Source: Armatimonas sp043757465
GTDB lineage: Bacteria; Armatimonadota; Armatimonadia; Armatimonadales; Armatimonadaceae
Length of the DNA stretch: 64,000 nt
NCBI RefSeq assembly: GCF_043757465.1
Contig: NZ_JAYVPL010000079.1
Coordinates: 1-64,000 of the forward strand
Direction: 5' to 3'
Shown one piece after another: positions 33,722 to 42,032 of the stretch. How positions within the stretch are numbered: position 1 is the stretch's first letter; every line of letters starts with the position of its first letter. Made by a program: the position numbers and the translations under genes. The notes below the pieces were generated by a model that was not told the DNA's origin, made no database searches, and was given only the letters and a program-made list of their open reading frames with translations.

Positions 33722-34813
33722 TTATGCGCCCGAACCCATCGCCCGTTGCATGAGCGCGTGGTCGGCGAGAACCAGCGCGATCATGGCCTCGACGGCGGCG
33801 ACGGCGCGAGGAAGCACGCACGGGTCGTGGCGGCCTTTGGCCTGGAACGTGGTGGGTTCACCATCTACGGTGACCGTTTCTTGCGCGGCATGAATGGTCG
33901 CGGTGGGCTTGAAAGCGACTCGCAAAATAATATCCTCGCCGTTGGAGATGCCACCCTGAATCCCGCCCGAGTGGTTGGTGCGCGTGCGCGTCTTGCCGTC
34001 GCGTGTCTCGAAAGCGTCGTTGTGGGTGGTGCCGCGCATCGTTGCTGCGGCAAAGCCCTCCCCGATCTCAAAGCCACGGGTTGCGGGCAGCGACATCAGC
34101 GCATGGGCTAAGCTCGCCGTGAGCTTATCAAAAACCGGCTCGCCTAGCCCGGCGGGGACATTGCGCACGACACACTCGACAACTCCTCCGAGCGAGTCGC
34201 CATCTTTACGCGCTTGCTCAATCGCGGCGATCATCTTCTCGGAAGCGATTGTATCGGGGCAGCGTGTGATCTCGGCTTCGACTTGCGCTTGCGTGACCGT
34301 GGCCTGGTTGATCTCCCCGCGAATATCAGAAACTTGCAGCACATAGCCGACGATCTCAACGCCGTGCCAGTGCGTCAGAAGCTGCCGCGCGACGGCACCC
34401 GCCGCCACTCTACCGATTGCCTCGCGGTAGCTCGCCCGCCCCCCGCCGCGCCAGTCGCGTCCGGGGCCGTACTTGGTGTGGTAGGTAAAGTCGGCGTGGC
34501 TGGGCCGGAACAAGTCTTTTAGTTCGCTGTAGTCCTTGGAGCGCTGGTCGGTGTTACGCACCTGCATCGCAATGGGAGTTCCCGTCGTGAAGCCCTCAAA
34601 GACGCCGGAGAGCACCTCCACTTCATCGCCCTCTTTGCGCTGTGTGGTGAGCTTGCTCTGGCCGGGCCGCCGCCGGTCTAAGTCGTGCTGAATCTGTGCC
34701 AGATCAAAGGGAATCCCCGCCGGGCAGCCGTCCACGATGCAGCCTACTGCCGGGCCGTGGGATTCACCGAACGTGGTGACGCGAAAAAGGGTGCCGAAGC
34801 TACTGCCTGCCAT
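33722..34813 (-). CDS. aroC: chorismate synthase
   Basis: A 363-residue FMN-dependent enzyme that converts EPSP to chorismate in the shikimate pathway. All three family signatures are present: GESHGPAVGCIVDGCPAG at the N-terminus, GRASYREAIGRVAAGAVARQ near residue 130, and a C-terminal RHDPCVLPRAVAAVEAM. The length fits the bacterial family. The start follows GATAAT by 5 nt and lacks a Shine-Dalgarno sequence (leaderless). No other shikimate gene is nearby. Confidence 0.95.
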   Translation of the reverse strand: MAGSSFGTLFRVTTFGESHGPAVGCIVDGCPAGIPFDLAQIQHDLDRRRPGQSKLTTQRKEGDEVEVLSGVFEGFTTGTPIAMQVRNTDQRSKDYSELKDLFRPSHADFTYHTKYGPGRDWRGGGRASYREAIGRVAAGAVARQLLTHWHGVEIVGYVLQVSDIRGEINQATVTQAQVEAEITRCPDTIASEKMIAAIEQARKDGDSLGGVVECVVRNVPAGLGEPVFDKLTASLAHALMSLPATRGFEIGEGFAAATMRGTTHNDAFETRDGKTRTRTNHSGGIQGGISNGEDIILRVAFKPTATIHAAQETVTVDGEPTTFQAKGRHDPCVLPRAVAAVEAMIALVLADHALMQRAMGSGA

Positions 34814-34818
34814 CGGGG

Positions 34819-34824
34819 ATTATC
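34819..34824 (-). promoter_or_regulatory. -10 element of aroC (leaderless)
   Basis: GATAAT on the minus strand, 5 nt (CCCCG) before the ATG at 34813. Confidence 0.5.
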
Positions 34825-34827
34825 CTA

Positions 34828-35580
34828 TCATGTCAGCCCAACTGCCGTGAAACCGCCATCCACACAGAGTGTGTGCCCCGTGATAAAGCTCGACTCACGC
34901 TCGTCTAAGAGAAAGAGTGCGGCGCGAGCGACTTCCTCCGCTTGGCCGTAGCGGTGCTGTGGGGTGGAGCTCAGCCACTGCTGGCGGCGCTCGGCGGAGT
35001 GCATTCCCACCACCAGCGGCGTCTCAATGGGGCCGGGCGCGATGGCATTTACCCGAATGCTAAACGGAGCAAGCTCGACTGCCATGACCTGGGTCATATT
35101 GATCACCGCTGCCTTCGAAGAGCCATAGGCTACGCGCCCGACGTTTCCGCGTATCCCTGAGACTGACGCGATATTCACCAGAGAGCCAGCGCAGCCACGC
35201 GCCTGAAGGCAGCGCGCCACTTCCCGGGCCACCACGAAGCTGCCAATAAGGTTGACGTCCAGAATTTTCCGGAAGAGCTCGGTTGAGGTTTCCAGACAAG
35301 GGACATCGCGCCCGATCCCGGCGGAGTTGACCAGTCCGGTCAGCGGCCCGAACGCTGCATCGCACCGAGTGATTGTCGCGATCACTGCGGCTTCATCAGT
35401 GACATCCAGGCACTCACAGCGTACATGGCTCTCATACGGGGTGAGTTTCTCACGGGCACTCTCCAGCGCAGCTTGCTGGACATCGGCGACCACCACTTGC
35501 CAGCCCCGCTCTAGCGCCGCCTCGACAACGGCCAGTCCAATTCCCGACGCGCCGCCGGTGACGAAAATCGTGTTTTGCAT
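34828..35580 (-). CDS. short-chain dehydrogenase/reductase (classical SDR)
   Basis: A 250-residue classical SDR: cofactor motif TGGASGIG at the N-terminus followed by an Asp (VVADV) that favours NAD(H), NSAGIG, the catalytic Ser in NIASVSG, and YGSSK with Tyr and Lys. The C-terminus FITGHTLCVDGGFTAVG is typical. AGGGA lies about 9 nt upstream of the ATG, inside the end of the CCA-enzyme gene, whose stop is 2 nt before the ATG. The substrate is unknown; FabG-like and sugar-dehydrogenase-like members look alike. Confidence 0.85.
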   Translation of the reverse strand: MQNTIFVTGGASGIGLAVVEAALERGWQVVVADVQQAALESAREKLTPYESHVRCECLDVTDEAAVIATITRCDAAFGPLTGLVNSAGIGRDVPCLETSTELFRKILDVNLIGSFVVAREVARCLQARGCAGSLVNIASVSGIRGNVGRVAYGSSKAAVINMTQVMAVELAPFSIRVNAIAPGPIETPLVVGMHSAERRQQWLSSTPQHRYGQAEEVARAALFLLDERESSFITGHTLCVDGGFTAVGLT

Positions 35581-35582
35581 TT

Positions 35583-36956
35583 TTAGTTGTCCCTCAGCCG
35601 TCTTGCCAGCGCTTCGGCACCGTCTTTGTCGCCTTCCGCAAGCTCCCCTGAAACGACGGCATCCGTGAGAGCTTTTTTGAGTTTTCCTACCAATGGCCCC
35701 GCAGGAAGTGCCAAGCGCTCCATGAGCTCAAGTCCGGAGAGCGGAGAGTCGGCGGTGCGGATGTCAATGCGCGCATCAATCTCCGCCATCCGGGCCGCAA
35801 GGCTCGAAAGCTCCACCTGCGGCGGCAGATCCGGGCGACAGGCGGCGATATCGGCATGACCAAGGGTAAAGAGTGCGGCGCGGTGGCTATCCACGGTGCG
35901 AATGAGGCGGCGAACGGCGGCATCGGTCCAGTCGGGCTTGTACGAGCCGTAGCGCATGTGTAGCCCGACGAGCGTGGCAACCTGCTTGATCTCGTCGTTG
36001 GCGTACTTCAGGCGGGCCAGCACCTCGCGGGTGAGTCTCTCACCGACGTGCTCATGCTCATAGAAATGCACGCCACTGGTATCCTCCGTGCGCGTGCTCG
36101 GTTTGCCTATGTCATGAAAGAGCGTGGCGAGGCGTAGCAGCAAATCGGCCTCTCTGGGAAGATTTTCCAGCGCCTTGAGCGTGTGTGTCCAGACATCGTA
36201 GGCGTGCCAAGTATTCTGCGTGACACCGTGCATCGCCGCGAGCTCAGGAGCAAATTGCGCCAAGAGTCCCGTCTCGCGGAGCTGCTCCAGCCCGATCGAG
36301 GCACCGGGCGCGAGCAGTGTCTTATTCAGCTCCTCACGCACCCGCTCAAAACTAATGCCGTGCTCGGGTGAGAGCCGAAAGGCATTGTCTTTGAGAGCCT
36401 GGTAGGTGGGGGGGGCAATCACAAACCCTAATCTTGCGGCGAAGCGGCAGGCGCGCAGCATGCGTAGCGGATCGTCGGTGAACGTGATCACCGGATCGAG
36501 CGGTGTGCGCAGAATCCCTGCGCGGAGGTCATCGTAGGCGACGCCCAGCGGATCAATGATCTCGCCGGTGTCGAGGCTCTCCAGAAACGTGTTGATCGTA
36601 AAATCCCGGCGCTGCGCATCGGTAAAGAGTGTCCCCGGTGTCACAATCGGCTTGCGTGAGCCTTGGCGGTAGGTCTCGGCGCGCGCCGTCACCAGCTCCA
36701 CTTGTGCGTCGCCGACATGCACCATGGCGGTTCCGAAGCTGGGGTAGAGCACTGGCGCGTGGCTCGAAACACGCTTCTTCCAGAGCCACTCAGCCAGCTC
36801 TAGCGCATCGCCTTCCAGCACCAAGTCAATGTCACTGACATCTACTTGCTTGCCCAAGAGCTTGTCGCGCACCCACCCCCCGACGAGAAAAATCTTCCCC
36901 TCGTACTTCGTGCCGCACACGACATTACGCAAAATCTCTAACGACTCTAAGCTCAC
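35583..36956 (-). CDS. cca: CCA-adding tRNA nucleotidyltransferase with HD domain
   Basis: A 457-residue class II nucleotidyltransferase: GGWVRDKLLG and DISDIDLVLEGD-like metal site (VSDIDLVLEGD) near residues 25-50, the RDFTINTF motif, the neck RMLRACRFAARLGF, and a C-terminal HD domain with LFHDIGKPS. It adds or repairs the CCA end of tRNAs; some two-domain proteins of this layout only add A or CC, and residue inspection cannot settle which. The start is GTG, 7 nt after TAAAAT, without a Shine-Dalgarno sequence (leaderless). The SDR gene follows closely. Confidence 0.88.
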   Translation of the reverse strand: MSLESLEILRNVVCGTKYEGKIFLVGGWVRDKLLGKQVDVSDIDLVLEGDALELAEWLWKKRVSSHAPVLYPSFGTAMVHVGDAQVELVTARAETYRQGSRKPIVTPGTLFTDAQRRDFTINTFLESLDTGEIIDPLGVAYDDLRAGILRTPLDPVITFTDDPLRMLRACRFAARLGFVIAPPTYQALKDNAFRLSPEHGISFERVREELNKTLLAPGASIGLEQLRETGLLAQFAPELAAMHGVTQNTWHAYDVWTHTLKALENLPREADLLLRLATLFHDIGKPSTRTEDTSGVHFYEHEHVGERLTREVLARLKYANDEIKQVATLVGLHMRYGSYKPDWTDAAVRRLIRTVDSHRAALFTLGHADIAACRPDLPPQVELSSLAARMAEIDARIDIRTADSPLSGLELMERLALPAGPLVGKLKKALTDAVVSGELAEGDKDGAEALARRLRDN

Positions 36957-36963
36957 AAGGGCT

Positions 36964-36969
36964 ATTTTA
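36964..36969 (-). promoter_or_regulatory. -10 element of cca (leaderless)
   Basis: TAAAAT on the minus strand, 7 nt before the GTG start at 36956. Confidence 0.6.
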
Positions 36970-36980
36970 CCGCCTGTGCC

Positions 36981-37005
36981 GCCCTGCCGATCAGAACGGC
37001 AGGGC
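36981..37005. repeat. perfect 9-bp palindrome at the end of the truncated DUF1801 gene
   Basis: GCCCTGCCG, a 7-nt loop, then CGGCAGGGC. The stop codon of the broken gene at 36991 lies in the loop. There is no T-tract, so it is not an ordinary terminator. It lies across the expected -35 position of the cca promoter. It may be an inserted repeat that cut the gene short, or an operator. Confidence 0.55.
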
Positions 37006-37224
37006 TATCGAGCCTGCGGCTACAAAGGCCGCTTCGGGCCATCCGAATTGACTGCGGTAGCTTCCAAAGCCGATAATATTGCTACCCCAGAGCTTTGCCT
37101 CCGCGCCCGTGGCGTCTTGCATTAAGCGGCAGAGGGTCTGGCAGTCCGCGCGGCGGGTCTCGTTCTCGAGTGCGTCGAGATGCTCTATCACGGAGGCGTC
37201 ACTGACTTTTGTCTTGAGTTCCAT
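36991..37224 (-). pseudogene. DUF1801-family protein, C-terminally truncated
   Basis: A 77-residue frame with the DUF1801 beginning (MELKTKVSDASVIEHLDAL, then CRLMQDATGAEAKLWGSNIIGFGSYR). In intact members the GFG-Y motif is followed by about 50-60 more residues including a conserved GFSPRK-like strand; here the frame runs into unrelated residues and stops within a palindrome. A TAGTCT box 7 nt before the ATG suggests it was, or still is, transcribed. Probably a remnant. Confidence 0.65.
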
Positions 37225-37231
37225 GCCCGTA

Positions 37232-37237
37232 AGACTA
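37232..37237 (-). promoter_or_regulatory. -10 element of the truncated DUF1801 gene
   Basis: TAGTCT on the minus strand, 7 nt before the ATG at 37224. It is divergent from the promoter at 37267. Confidence 0.35.
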
Positions 37238-37266
37238 CCCGATCCACAGGGGTTCCGGAAAGCGTG

Positions 37267-37272
37267 TACAAT
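37267..37272 (+). promoter_or_regulatory. -10 element of the DUF6785-like gene (leaderless)
   Basis: TACAAT, then 6 nt (CGAAAG), then the ATG at 37279. This spacing fixes the start over an in-frame codon 99 nt upstream. Confidence 0.6.
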
Positions 37273-37278
37273 CGAAAG

Positions 37279-39180
37279 ATGCAAGGGATTACACTCCGGG
37301 CTGTGCTGCTCGGGGCGCTTCTGGCGGCACTGAATGCTATCTGGGTGACGGCAGTCGAGGTACGCTACTACATTCTCGATGGCTCGTCTCTGCCGCTCTT
37401 TGTCACGCCTATTTTCTTGCTGCTATTACTCGTGGCGGGCAATAGGCTTCTTGGAACGCGAAAACTGCGCCAAGAGGAGCTACTCACTGCCTATTTAATG
37501 GCGGTGATCTCCAACACCTTTGCGGGCCACGACATGCTTCAGAATCTCTTTGGCGTGATCACGCACCCGTATTATTTTGCGGCACAGAACCAGTGGCAGG
37601 AAGTCTTTATCGCCAAGCTCCCCGCCGGGCTGTTTGTCCGTGATGAAGCGGCACTCAATGCCTGGTACCGAGGCAATATACCGCTGGAGCGCATGCCGGG
37701 GTTCCTGGTGCACTGGATCGTGCCTCTTACGCTCTGGGGATTGTTTTTTCTGACACTCACTGCACACTTTCTCTTTGTCACGCTGCTCGTGCGCCGTGCA
37801 TGGACCGAGAGTGAGCGCCTCGCTTTTCCCGTGATCCAGCTCCCGCTTGCCATGACGGAGCCAAGTGGTCAGCTCTTTAAGCAGCCGCTGATGTGGATGG
37901 GGTTTGGGATCGCATTTCTCATTGGGCTCCTCAACGGGACACACGAACTCTACCCGCAGGTGCCTAACTTACCTTGGATCAAGCTGGTGGACATCGGGCC
38001 ATTCTTTACCAGCCAGCCCTGGGAGGCAATCCGCACCTACGGCATGCAGACCTCGCTCTACCCCTTCGCAATTGGGCTGGCGTATTTCATCCCCTTGGAT
38101 CTGGCGTTCTCGTGCTGGTTTTCGTACTTGCTGGCACGCGGCTACTTCGTCGTCGGGCGCTTTACCGGGCTTGATGGCCCCAGTGCGGCGCAGGGCTGGC
38201 CGTTTTTAAAAGAGATCAGCTCCGGGGCGTGGCTGGGCGTCGCTGCGGCGATTCTCTGGGCGAACCGTCGGCACCTCACGGCGGGCTTCGATGCGGCGTT
38301 TGGGAAGGGAAAGAAGACCAGCGATGCCCGCTGGGACCGCGCCGCGTGGCTGGGACTGACGCTTACGGGAGCACTGCTGGCAGGCTGGAGTGTCTTTTTA
38401 CTGAACATGAGCCCGGCTGTCACCGCAGGCTTCTTCCTCGTTCTCATGGCACTCTCGCTAGCGATCACGCGGGTGCGGGCGGAGTTCGGGACGCCGCACG
38501 AGATTGTGTTTGTGAAGCCTGCCGATATGTTGGTGACGCTCTTTGGAACCCGTGCGCTGGGCGATGCCAATCTTATCGGGATGCAGGCGATGTACTGGTT
38601 CAACCGGGGCTACCGGTGCCACCCCATACCCAACTTTCTGGAGGGTATGAAGATGGCGGAGGGCCGCAAGATGGGGCTGGCTCGGCTCATTGGGGTCTTT
38701 GTGGTGGCGGCGCTGGTGTCGCTCTTTACCACTTACGCCGCTAACTACATCGTCACCTACGATGCCGGGGCGCAGGGCAAGGCGACGGGCTACAAAGTCT
38801 GGGTGGGGCGCGAGGCGTTCGATCAGCTCAGCTCCTGGATCAAGACGGGGCAGCCGGCAGGCTCGACCAATCTCTACTTCTTTCTGGGCGGGCTGGGTGT
38901 TGTTGCCGCGCTCGCCGGGCTGCGCAATGCGTTTGTTACCTGGCCGTTTCACCCGACGGGCTTTGCACTAGGGGTGAGCTACGCCATGAACTACTTCTGG
39001 CTCTGCGTCTTCGTTGCCTGGTTTACCAAGCTGCTGCTCATCCGCTACGGCGGCATGACGGCCCACCGTCGCGCCATCCCGTTCTTCCTGGGCCTAATTC
39101 TCGGCGACTACACCGTGGGGGCGCTCTGGAGCCTGCTCTCCTTGCTCCTGGGGCAGGCAACCTATAAAATCTACATCTGA
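37279..39180 (+). CDS. large polytopic membrane protein, DUF6785/OPT-like
   Basis: A 633-residue protein with about 14-16 hydrophobic helices. The pattern (ITLRAVLLGALLAALNAIWVTAVE at the start, ETLQ-like TAYLMAVISNTFAGHDML, a central RAWTESERLAFPVIQLPLAM, and late MKMAEGRKMGLARL) is one I associate with the DUF6785/DUF6784 membrane proteins found in Planctomycetes, Verrucomicrobia and Armatimonadota, distantly like oligopeptide transporters. The start is set by the leaderless -10 spacing. It has no operon partner. The transported substrate, if any, is unknown. Confidence 0.75.
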   Translation: MQGITLRAVLLGALLAALNAIWVTAVEVRYYILDGSSLPLFVTPIFLLLLLVAGNRLLGTRKLRQEELLTAYLMAVISNTFAGHDMLQNLFGVITHPYYFAAQNQWQEVFIAKLPAGLFVRDEAALNAWYRGNIPLERMPGFLVHWIVPLTLWGLFFLTLTAHFLFVTLLVRRAWTESERLAFPVIQLPLAMTEPSGQLFKQPLMWMGFGIAFLIGLLNGTHELYPQVPNLPWIKLVDIGPFFTSQPWEAIRTYGMQTSLYPFAIGLAYFIPLDLAFSCWFSYLLARGYFVVGRFTGLDGPSAAQGWPFLKEISSGAWLGVAAAILWANRRHLTAGFDAAFGKGKKTSDARWDRAAWLGLTLTGALLAGWSVFLLNMSPAVTAGFFLVLMALSLAITRVRAEFGTPHEIVFVKPADMLVTLFGTRALGDANLIGMQAMYWFNRGYRCHPIPNFLEGMKMAEGRKMGLARLIGVFVVAALVSLFTTYAANYIVTYDAGAQGKATGYKVWVGREAFDQLSSWIKTGQPAGSTNLYFFLGGLGVVAALAGLRNAFVTWPFHPTGFALGVSYAMNYFWLCVFVAWFTKLLLIRYGGMTAHRRAIPFFLGLILGDYTVGALWSLLSLLLGQATYKIYI

Positions 39181-39223
39181 GGTTAGTGACCTGAAATTCT
39201 TTATGTGCCAACCGTAATTGGAG

Positions 39224-39229
39224 TACAAT
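39224..39229 (+). promoter_or_regulatory. -10 element of the decayed small gene (leaderless)
   Basis: TACAAT, 6 nt, then the ATG at 39236. It is still a good promoter although the gene behind it is broken. Confidence 0.5.
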
Positions 39230-39235
39230 CTGACT

Positions 39236-39528
39236 ATGTTTTTTCAGAGTACTGAACCGAGCGAGATTGGCCCGACGCACCCGCTGCGCAAGCCGCTCCT
39301 GGACGCGTTGCGCCCGCCGATAAGCCGATTGACTTTAAAAAAACGCGCTACAAATCCGAGATTGAGCACGGTTTCTTTGATGGAGCGACGACCTACGCGC
39401 TTCTGAAGAAGGTTCATGGGAAGTGGAAAGCCATCGAGCATGTCACCGGGCCTACCGATGTCGCCTAGTCGAACTGGGCGGGGCCGCCGCACAAGGCACC
39501 GAAATCTCTGCTGGGCCTTCCAGAGTAG
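39236..39528 (+). pseudogene. decayed small secreted-type protein gene (deletion, frameshift and in-frame TAG)
   Basis: The first 22 codons read IGPTHPLRKPLLDALRP. From about 39308 the coding pattern continues in the next frame with ADKPIDFKKTRYKSEIEHGF, then FDGATTYALLKKVHGKWKAI and GPTDVA. A TAG at 39466 then replaces what is usually Trp, and SNWAGPPHKAPKSLLGLPE follows to the true stop at 39526. The order matches a family of small domains I recall (HPLRK-LLDALRP ... DG-YALL-K--G-W---E-V-GPTDV-W). The middle strand region is missing, so a deletion shifted the frame and a later point change added the stop. Confidence 0.6.
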
Positions 39529-40530
39529 CTAGCCACCAATTAAGAGCTTGGCAAACGGGGCACGCTGGATGAGATAGACCGCCAGCGTGCTAAAGCCCAG
39601 CAGCACCACCACCGTAACCGGCACCCCGACAGCGGGGCCATGCCAGCGGTTGCTCAGCCCACTCTTGGCAAGCTCTTCGAGCAGATAGGGATGGATCAGA
39701 TAGATTCCCAAAGAGAGCTGTGCCAGCTCACGAACCCAGCGTGATTCCCGGCGAACCCACTCTCGCAGGCAGGCAAAGACGCCCAGGCTCTCCATAATCA
39801 CGGCGGGCGAAAAATGTCCCTGAATCACGTAGCGTAGCGCCTCGGTGGGCTCGGCATCTGCGGCACGCACCCACTCGCCAAAGACCAGGTAGGCCGCTGC
39901 AAGCAGCCAGCCAAGAAGGCCCAGCAGAGGGGTGAGCGGATCACCGGTGCGTCGCTTGAGGGAGAAGCCCAGGATGTAGTAGCCCAAGTAGGGAACAAAC
40001 AGCATCCAAGCCACACGCCCCTCCGCCTCGGGACGCCAAAAGACTGTCGCTCCCGCCATTCCCAGTGCCGTGGCTCCCAGCCACCAGCGCTCTCGGTCGC
40101 CCAGAAAGCGTATCAGGGCGCGGAGCGGCGGCGTGAGTAGATAGAGCCCTGCGACAATAAAGAGAAAGTAGAGGTGGTAGTAGGGTCGTCCCTGGCGCAA
40201 AAAATCCCAGCTCTGCGGGCTCATGCCCTTAGGATTGCTCCAGGAAAGGTAGAAGTAGCACCAGAAGAGAAGCGGCACGCCCACGCGCAAGAAACGTTTG
40301 CGGGCAAATGCTAGGGGAGTTTCCTGCCGATCCGGGTTGAGCAAGAGTGCCCCTGAGAGCATCACAAAGACCGGCACGGCCCACTGGGAAAGCGACGAGA
40401 AGGCATTGCAGATCCACCAGCCTGTGGTGTCCTCCAACAGGGGCGGGCGCCGCCCGAAGCCGCAGACATGAATCAGTAAGACCGCGATCAGTCCACAGAC
40501 CCGGATGGTGTCCCCGTAGGCAAGACGCAT
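39529..40530 (-). CDS. acyltransferase family 3 membrane protein
   Basis: A 333-residue protein with about ten helices. It begins RLAYGDTIRVCGLIAVLLIHVCG, where an Arg and a His after the first helix match the active-site signature of the OafA/WecH-type acyltransferases (R-x(8-10)-H). It would O-acetylate or O-acylate a surface sugar. The start lies 3 nt downstream of the rmlC-like gene's stop, so the two form a unit, and a role in decorating the polysaccharide made from dTDP-sugars is plausible. Confidence 0.82.
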   Translation of the reverse strand: MRLAYGDTIRVCGLIAVLLIHVCGFGRRPPLLEDTTGWWICNAFSSLSQWAVPVFVMLSGALLLNPDRQETPLAFARKRFLRVGVPLLFWCYFYLSWSNPKGMSPQSWDFLRQGRPYYHLYFLFIVAGLYLLTPPLRALIRFLGDRERWWLGATALGMAGATVFWRPEAEGRVAWMLFVPYLGYYILGFSLKRRTGDPLTPLLGLLGWLLAAAYLVFGEWVRAADAEPTEALRYVIQGHFSPAVIMESLGVFACLREWVRRESRWVRELAQLSLGIYLIHPYLLEELAKSGLSNRWHGPAVGVPVTVVVLLGFSTLAVYLIQRAPFAKLLIGG

Positions 40531-40533
40531 CGT

Positions 40534-41088
40534 TTAGCCAGGGGTCATCTGCCAGAAATCACTCCCTAGAATGTCCCAAGGCAGACGCCGCTCGTCGGGG
40601 TCGTCTAAGTTGAAGTGCTGGTTGACAAAGTATAAGATTGTGGCATTTTGTGTGCCGATATTGGCACCCCCATGCGCGACTCCTCGGGGGATATAGAGTA
40701 GCTGTGTGCGGCCTCCTCCCAAAATAATGCGCATCGAGACGCCAGAGGTAGGGGAGTCTTTGCGGCAGTCGAGAAGACCGACCAAAAGTCGATCCGTCGG
40801 GGGGACGAACCAGACATCTTCTTGGCTGTAGTGCAAGTGAAACGCCTTGATTGCGCCTGGAAGCACCAGAGAGTACGATGACTGTCGAACTTGAAACTCG
40901 GGGATGGCGATTAGGTGCCCACTCTCATCGAGACGTATAAGCTCCGCAAAACTGCCTCCATCATCGGTCATTAAGTGGAGAGGGAGGACACGCACACCTT
41001 CGATAGGCGTCTTACGAGTGTATTCTTGTGTTGTCAGGGCGGCGGCATATTCCGGCGCAAGGTCAGCGTGTTTAAGCGATTCAGACAT
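40534..41088 (-). CDS. dTDP-4-dehydrorhamnose 3,5-epimerase-like cupin (RmlC family)
   Basis: A 184-residue cupin: IEGVRVLPLHLMTDDGGSFAEL, then SYSLVLPGAIKAFHLHYSQEDVWFV (family His in AFHLHY), LLVGLLDCR and a late YIPRGVAHGGANI. The overall order matches RmlC, although sequence details such as the missing catalytic-dyad context leave room for a non-catalytic or 3-epimerase relative. The ATG at 41088 is preferred to one 30 nt upstream because the upstream one lies beyond the likely transcription start (TATACT near 41108). rmlA is next to it; rmlB and rmlD are not in the window. Confidence 0.75.
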   Translation of the reverse strand: MSESLKHADLAPEYAAALTTQEYTRKTPIEGVRVLPLHLMTDDGGSFAELIRLDESGHLIAIPEFQVRQSSYSLVLPGAIKAFHLHYSQEDVWFVPPTDRLLVGLLDCRKDSPTSGVSMRIILGGGRTQLLYIPRGVAHGGANIGTQNATILYFVNQHFNLDDPDERRLPWDILGSDFWQMTPG

Positions 41089-41127
41089 AGTTTTCTCAGG
41101 GGCAGTATAACATAGCATTCGCAGGGA

Positions 41128-41994
41128 TCAGGCTTTGACGAGGCGGCGAAGATAGGACGCGTACTCTGTCTTACCTAGCTTTGCTGCACGGGTCAGGACA
41201 CCATCGGCACTGATCCAGCCAGAAAGGTAGGCAATTTCTTCGAGACAGGCTATCTGGAGATCCTGACGGCGCTCAATGGCGGCGACGAAGTTACTGGCTT
41301 CAAGAAGTGAGTCATGGGTGCCGGTGTCGAGCCAGGCGGTGCCACGCCCAAAAAGATCGGCGTGTAGCTGCCCGCGCTCCAGATAGACACGATTGACATC
41401 GGTGATCTCTAGCTCCCCGCGTGGTGAGGGCTGTATGTTCTTGGCGATCTCCGTGATCTGACTGTCGTAGAAATAGAGCCCGACAATAGCGTAGTGAGAT
41501 TTTGGTTGTTCGGGTTTCTCCTCCAGGGAGATGACCTTGCCGGTTTTATCAAACTCGATGACGCCGTAGCGCTCGGGGTCTTTCACGTGGTAGCCGAACA
41601 CTGTCGCGCCTTCGGTGCGCGCGGCGGCCCCACGGAGCTGCTCGGGAAGCCCGTGACCGTAGAAGATATTATCACCCAGCACCAGCGCCGCCGGGCCGCC
41701 TGCGACAAAGGCTTCTCCGATATGAAACGCCTGCGCCAGACCCTCGGGCCGTGGCTGGACGGCGTACTGCATCGAGATTCCATAGTCACTGCCATCGCCG
41801 AGGAGGCGCTCAAAGAGCGGCAGATCCTCGGGCGTGGAAATCAAGAGGATGTCGCGAATCCCCGCCAGCATCAGCGTGCTAAGGGGGTAGTAGACCATCG
41901 GCTTATCGTAGATAGGCATGAGCTGCTTGGAGACAGCTAGGGTCATGGGGTAGAGACGGGTACCGCTACCGCCTGCGAGAATAATACCTTTCAT
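41128..41994 (-). CDS. rmlA: glucose-1-phosphate thymidylyltransferase
   Basis: A 288-residue nucleotidyltransferase that makes dTDP-glucose. The N-terminal signature KGIILAGGSGTRLYPMT is followed by SKQLMPIYDKPMVYYPLSTLM and LVLGDNIFYGHG; the active-site KPMVYYP lysine is present. The length equals typical RmlA (about 290). The ATG at 41994 lies 7 nt after TATAAT, whereas the in-frame ATG at 42003 overlaps the -10 box, so the shorter start is chosen. It supplies dTDP-sugars for the neighbouring RmlC-like enzyme and acyltransferase. Confidence 0.93.
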   Translation of the reverse strand: MKGIILAGGSGTRLYPMTLAVSKQLMPIYDKPMVYYPLSTLMLAGIRDILLISTPEDLPLFERLLGDGSDYGISMQYAVQPRPEGLAQAFHIGEAFVAGGPAALVLGDNIFYGHGLPEQLRGAAARTEGATVFGYHVKDPERYGVIEFDKTGKVISLEEKPEQPKSHYAIVGLYFYDSQITEIAKNIQPSPRGELEITDVNRVYLERGQLHADLFGRGTAWLDTGTHDSLLEASNFVAAIERRQDLQIACLEEIAYLSGWISADGVLTRAAKLGKTEYASYLRRLVKA

Positions 41995-42001
41995 CGGAGG
42001 C

Positions 42002-42007
42002 ATTATA
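42002..42007 (-). promoter_or_regulatory. -10 element of rmlA (leaderless, divergent)
   Basis: TATAAT on the minus strand, 7 nt (GCCTCCG) before the ATG at 41994. Only 14 bp separate it from the divergent -10 box at 42022. Confidence 0.65.
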
Positions 42008-42021
42008 CGTCATCACCACGA

Positions 42022-42027
42022 TAAAAT
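42022..42027 (+). promoter_or_regulatory. -10 element of the DUF4058 gene (leaderless, divergent)
   Basis: TAAAAT, 5 nt (AGAGC), then the ATG at 42033. The polymerase footprints of this and the rmlA promoter must overlap. Confidence 0.6.
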
Positions 42028-42032
42028 AGAGC

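Noticed and set aside
32911..34813. Polymorphic toxin or immunity module around the deaminase
   Set aside because: No export signal, toxin delivery domain or immunity gene; it lies between housekeeping aroC and pseudopilin-like genes.
40534..41994. Complete dTDP-rhamnose operon
   Set aside because: Only rmlA and an RmlC-like gene are here; rmlB and rmlD are not in the window, so the final sugar is unknown.
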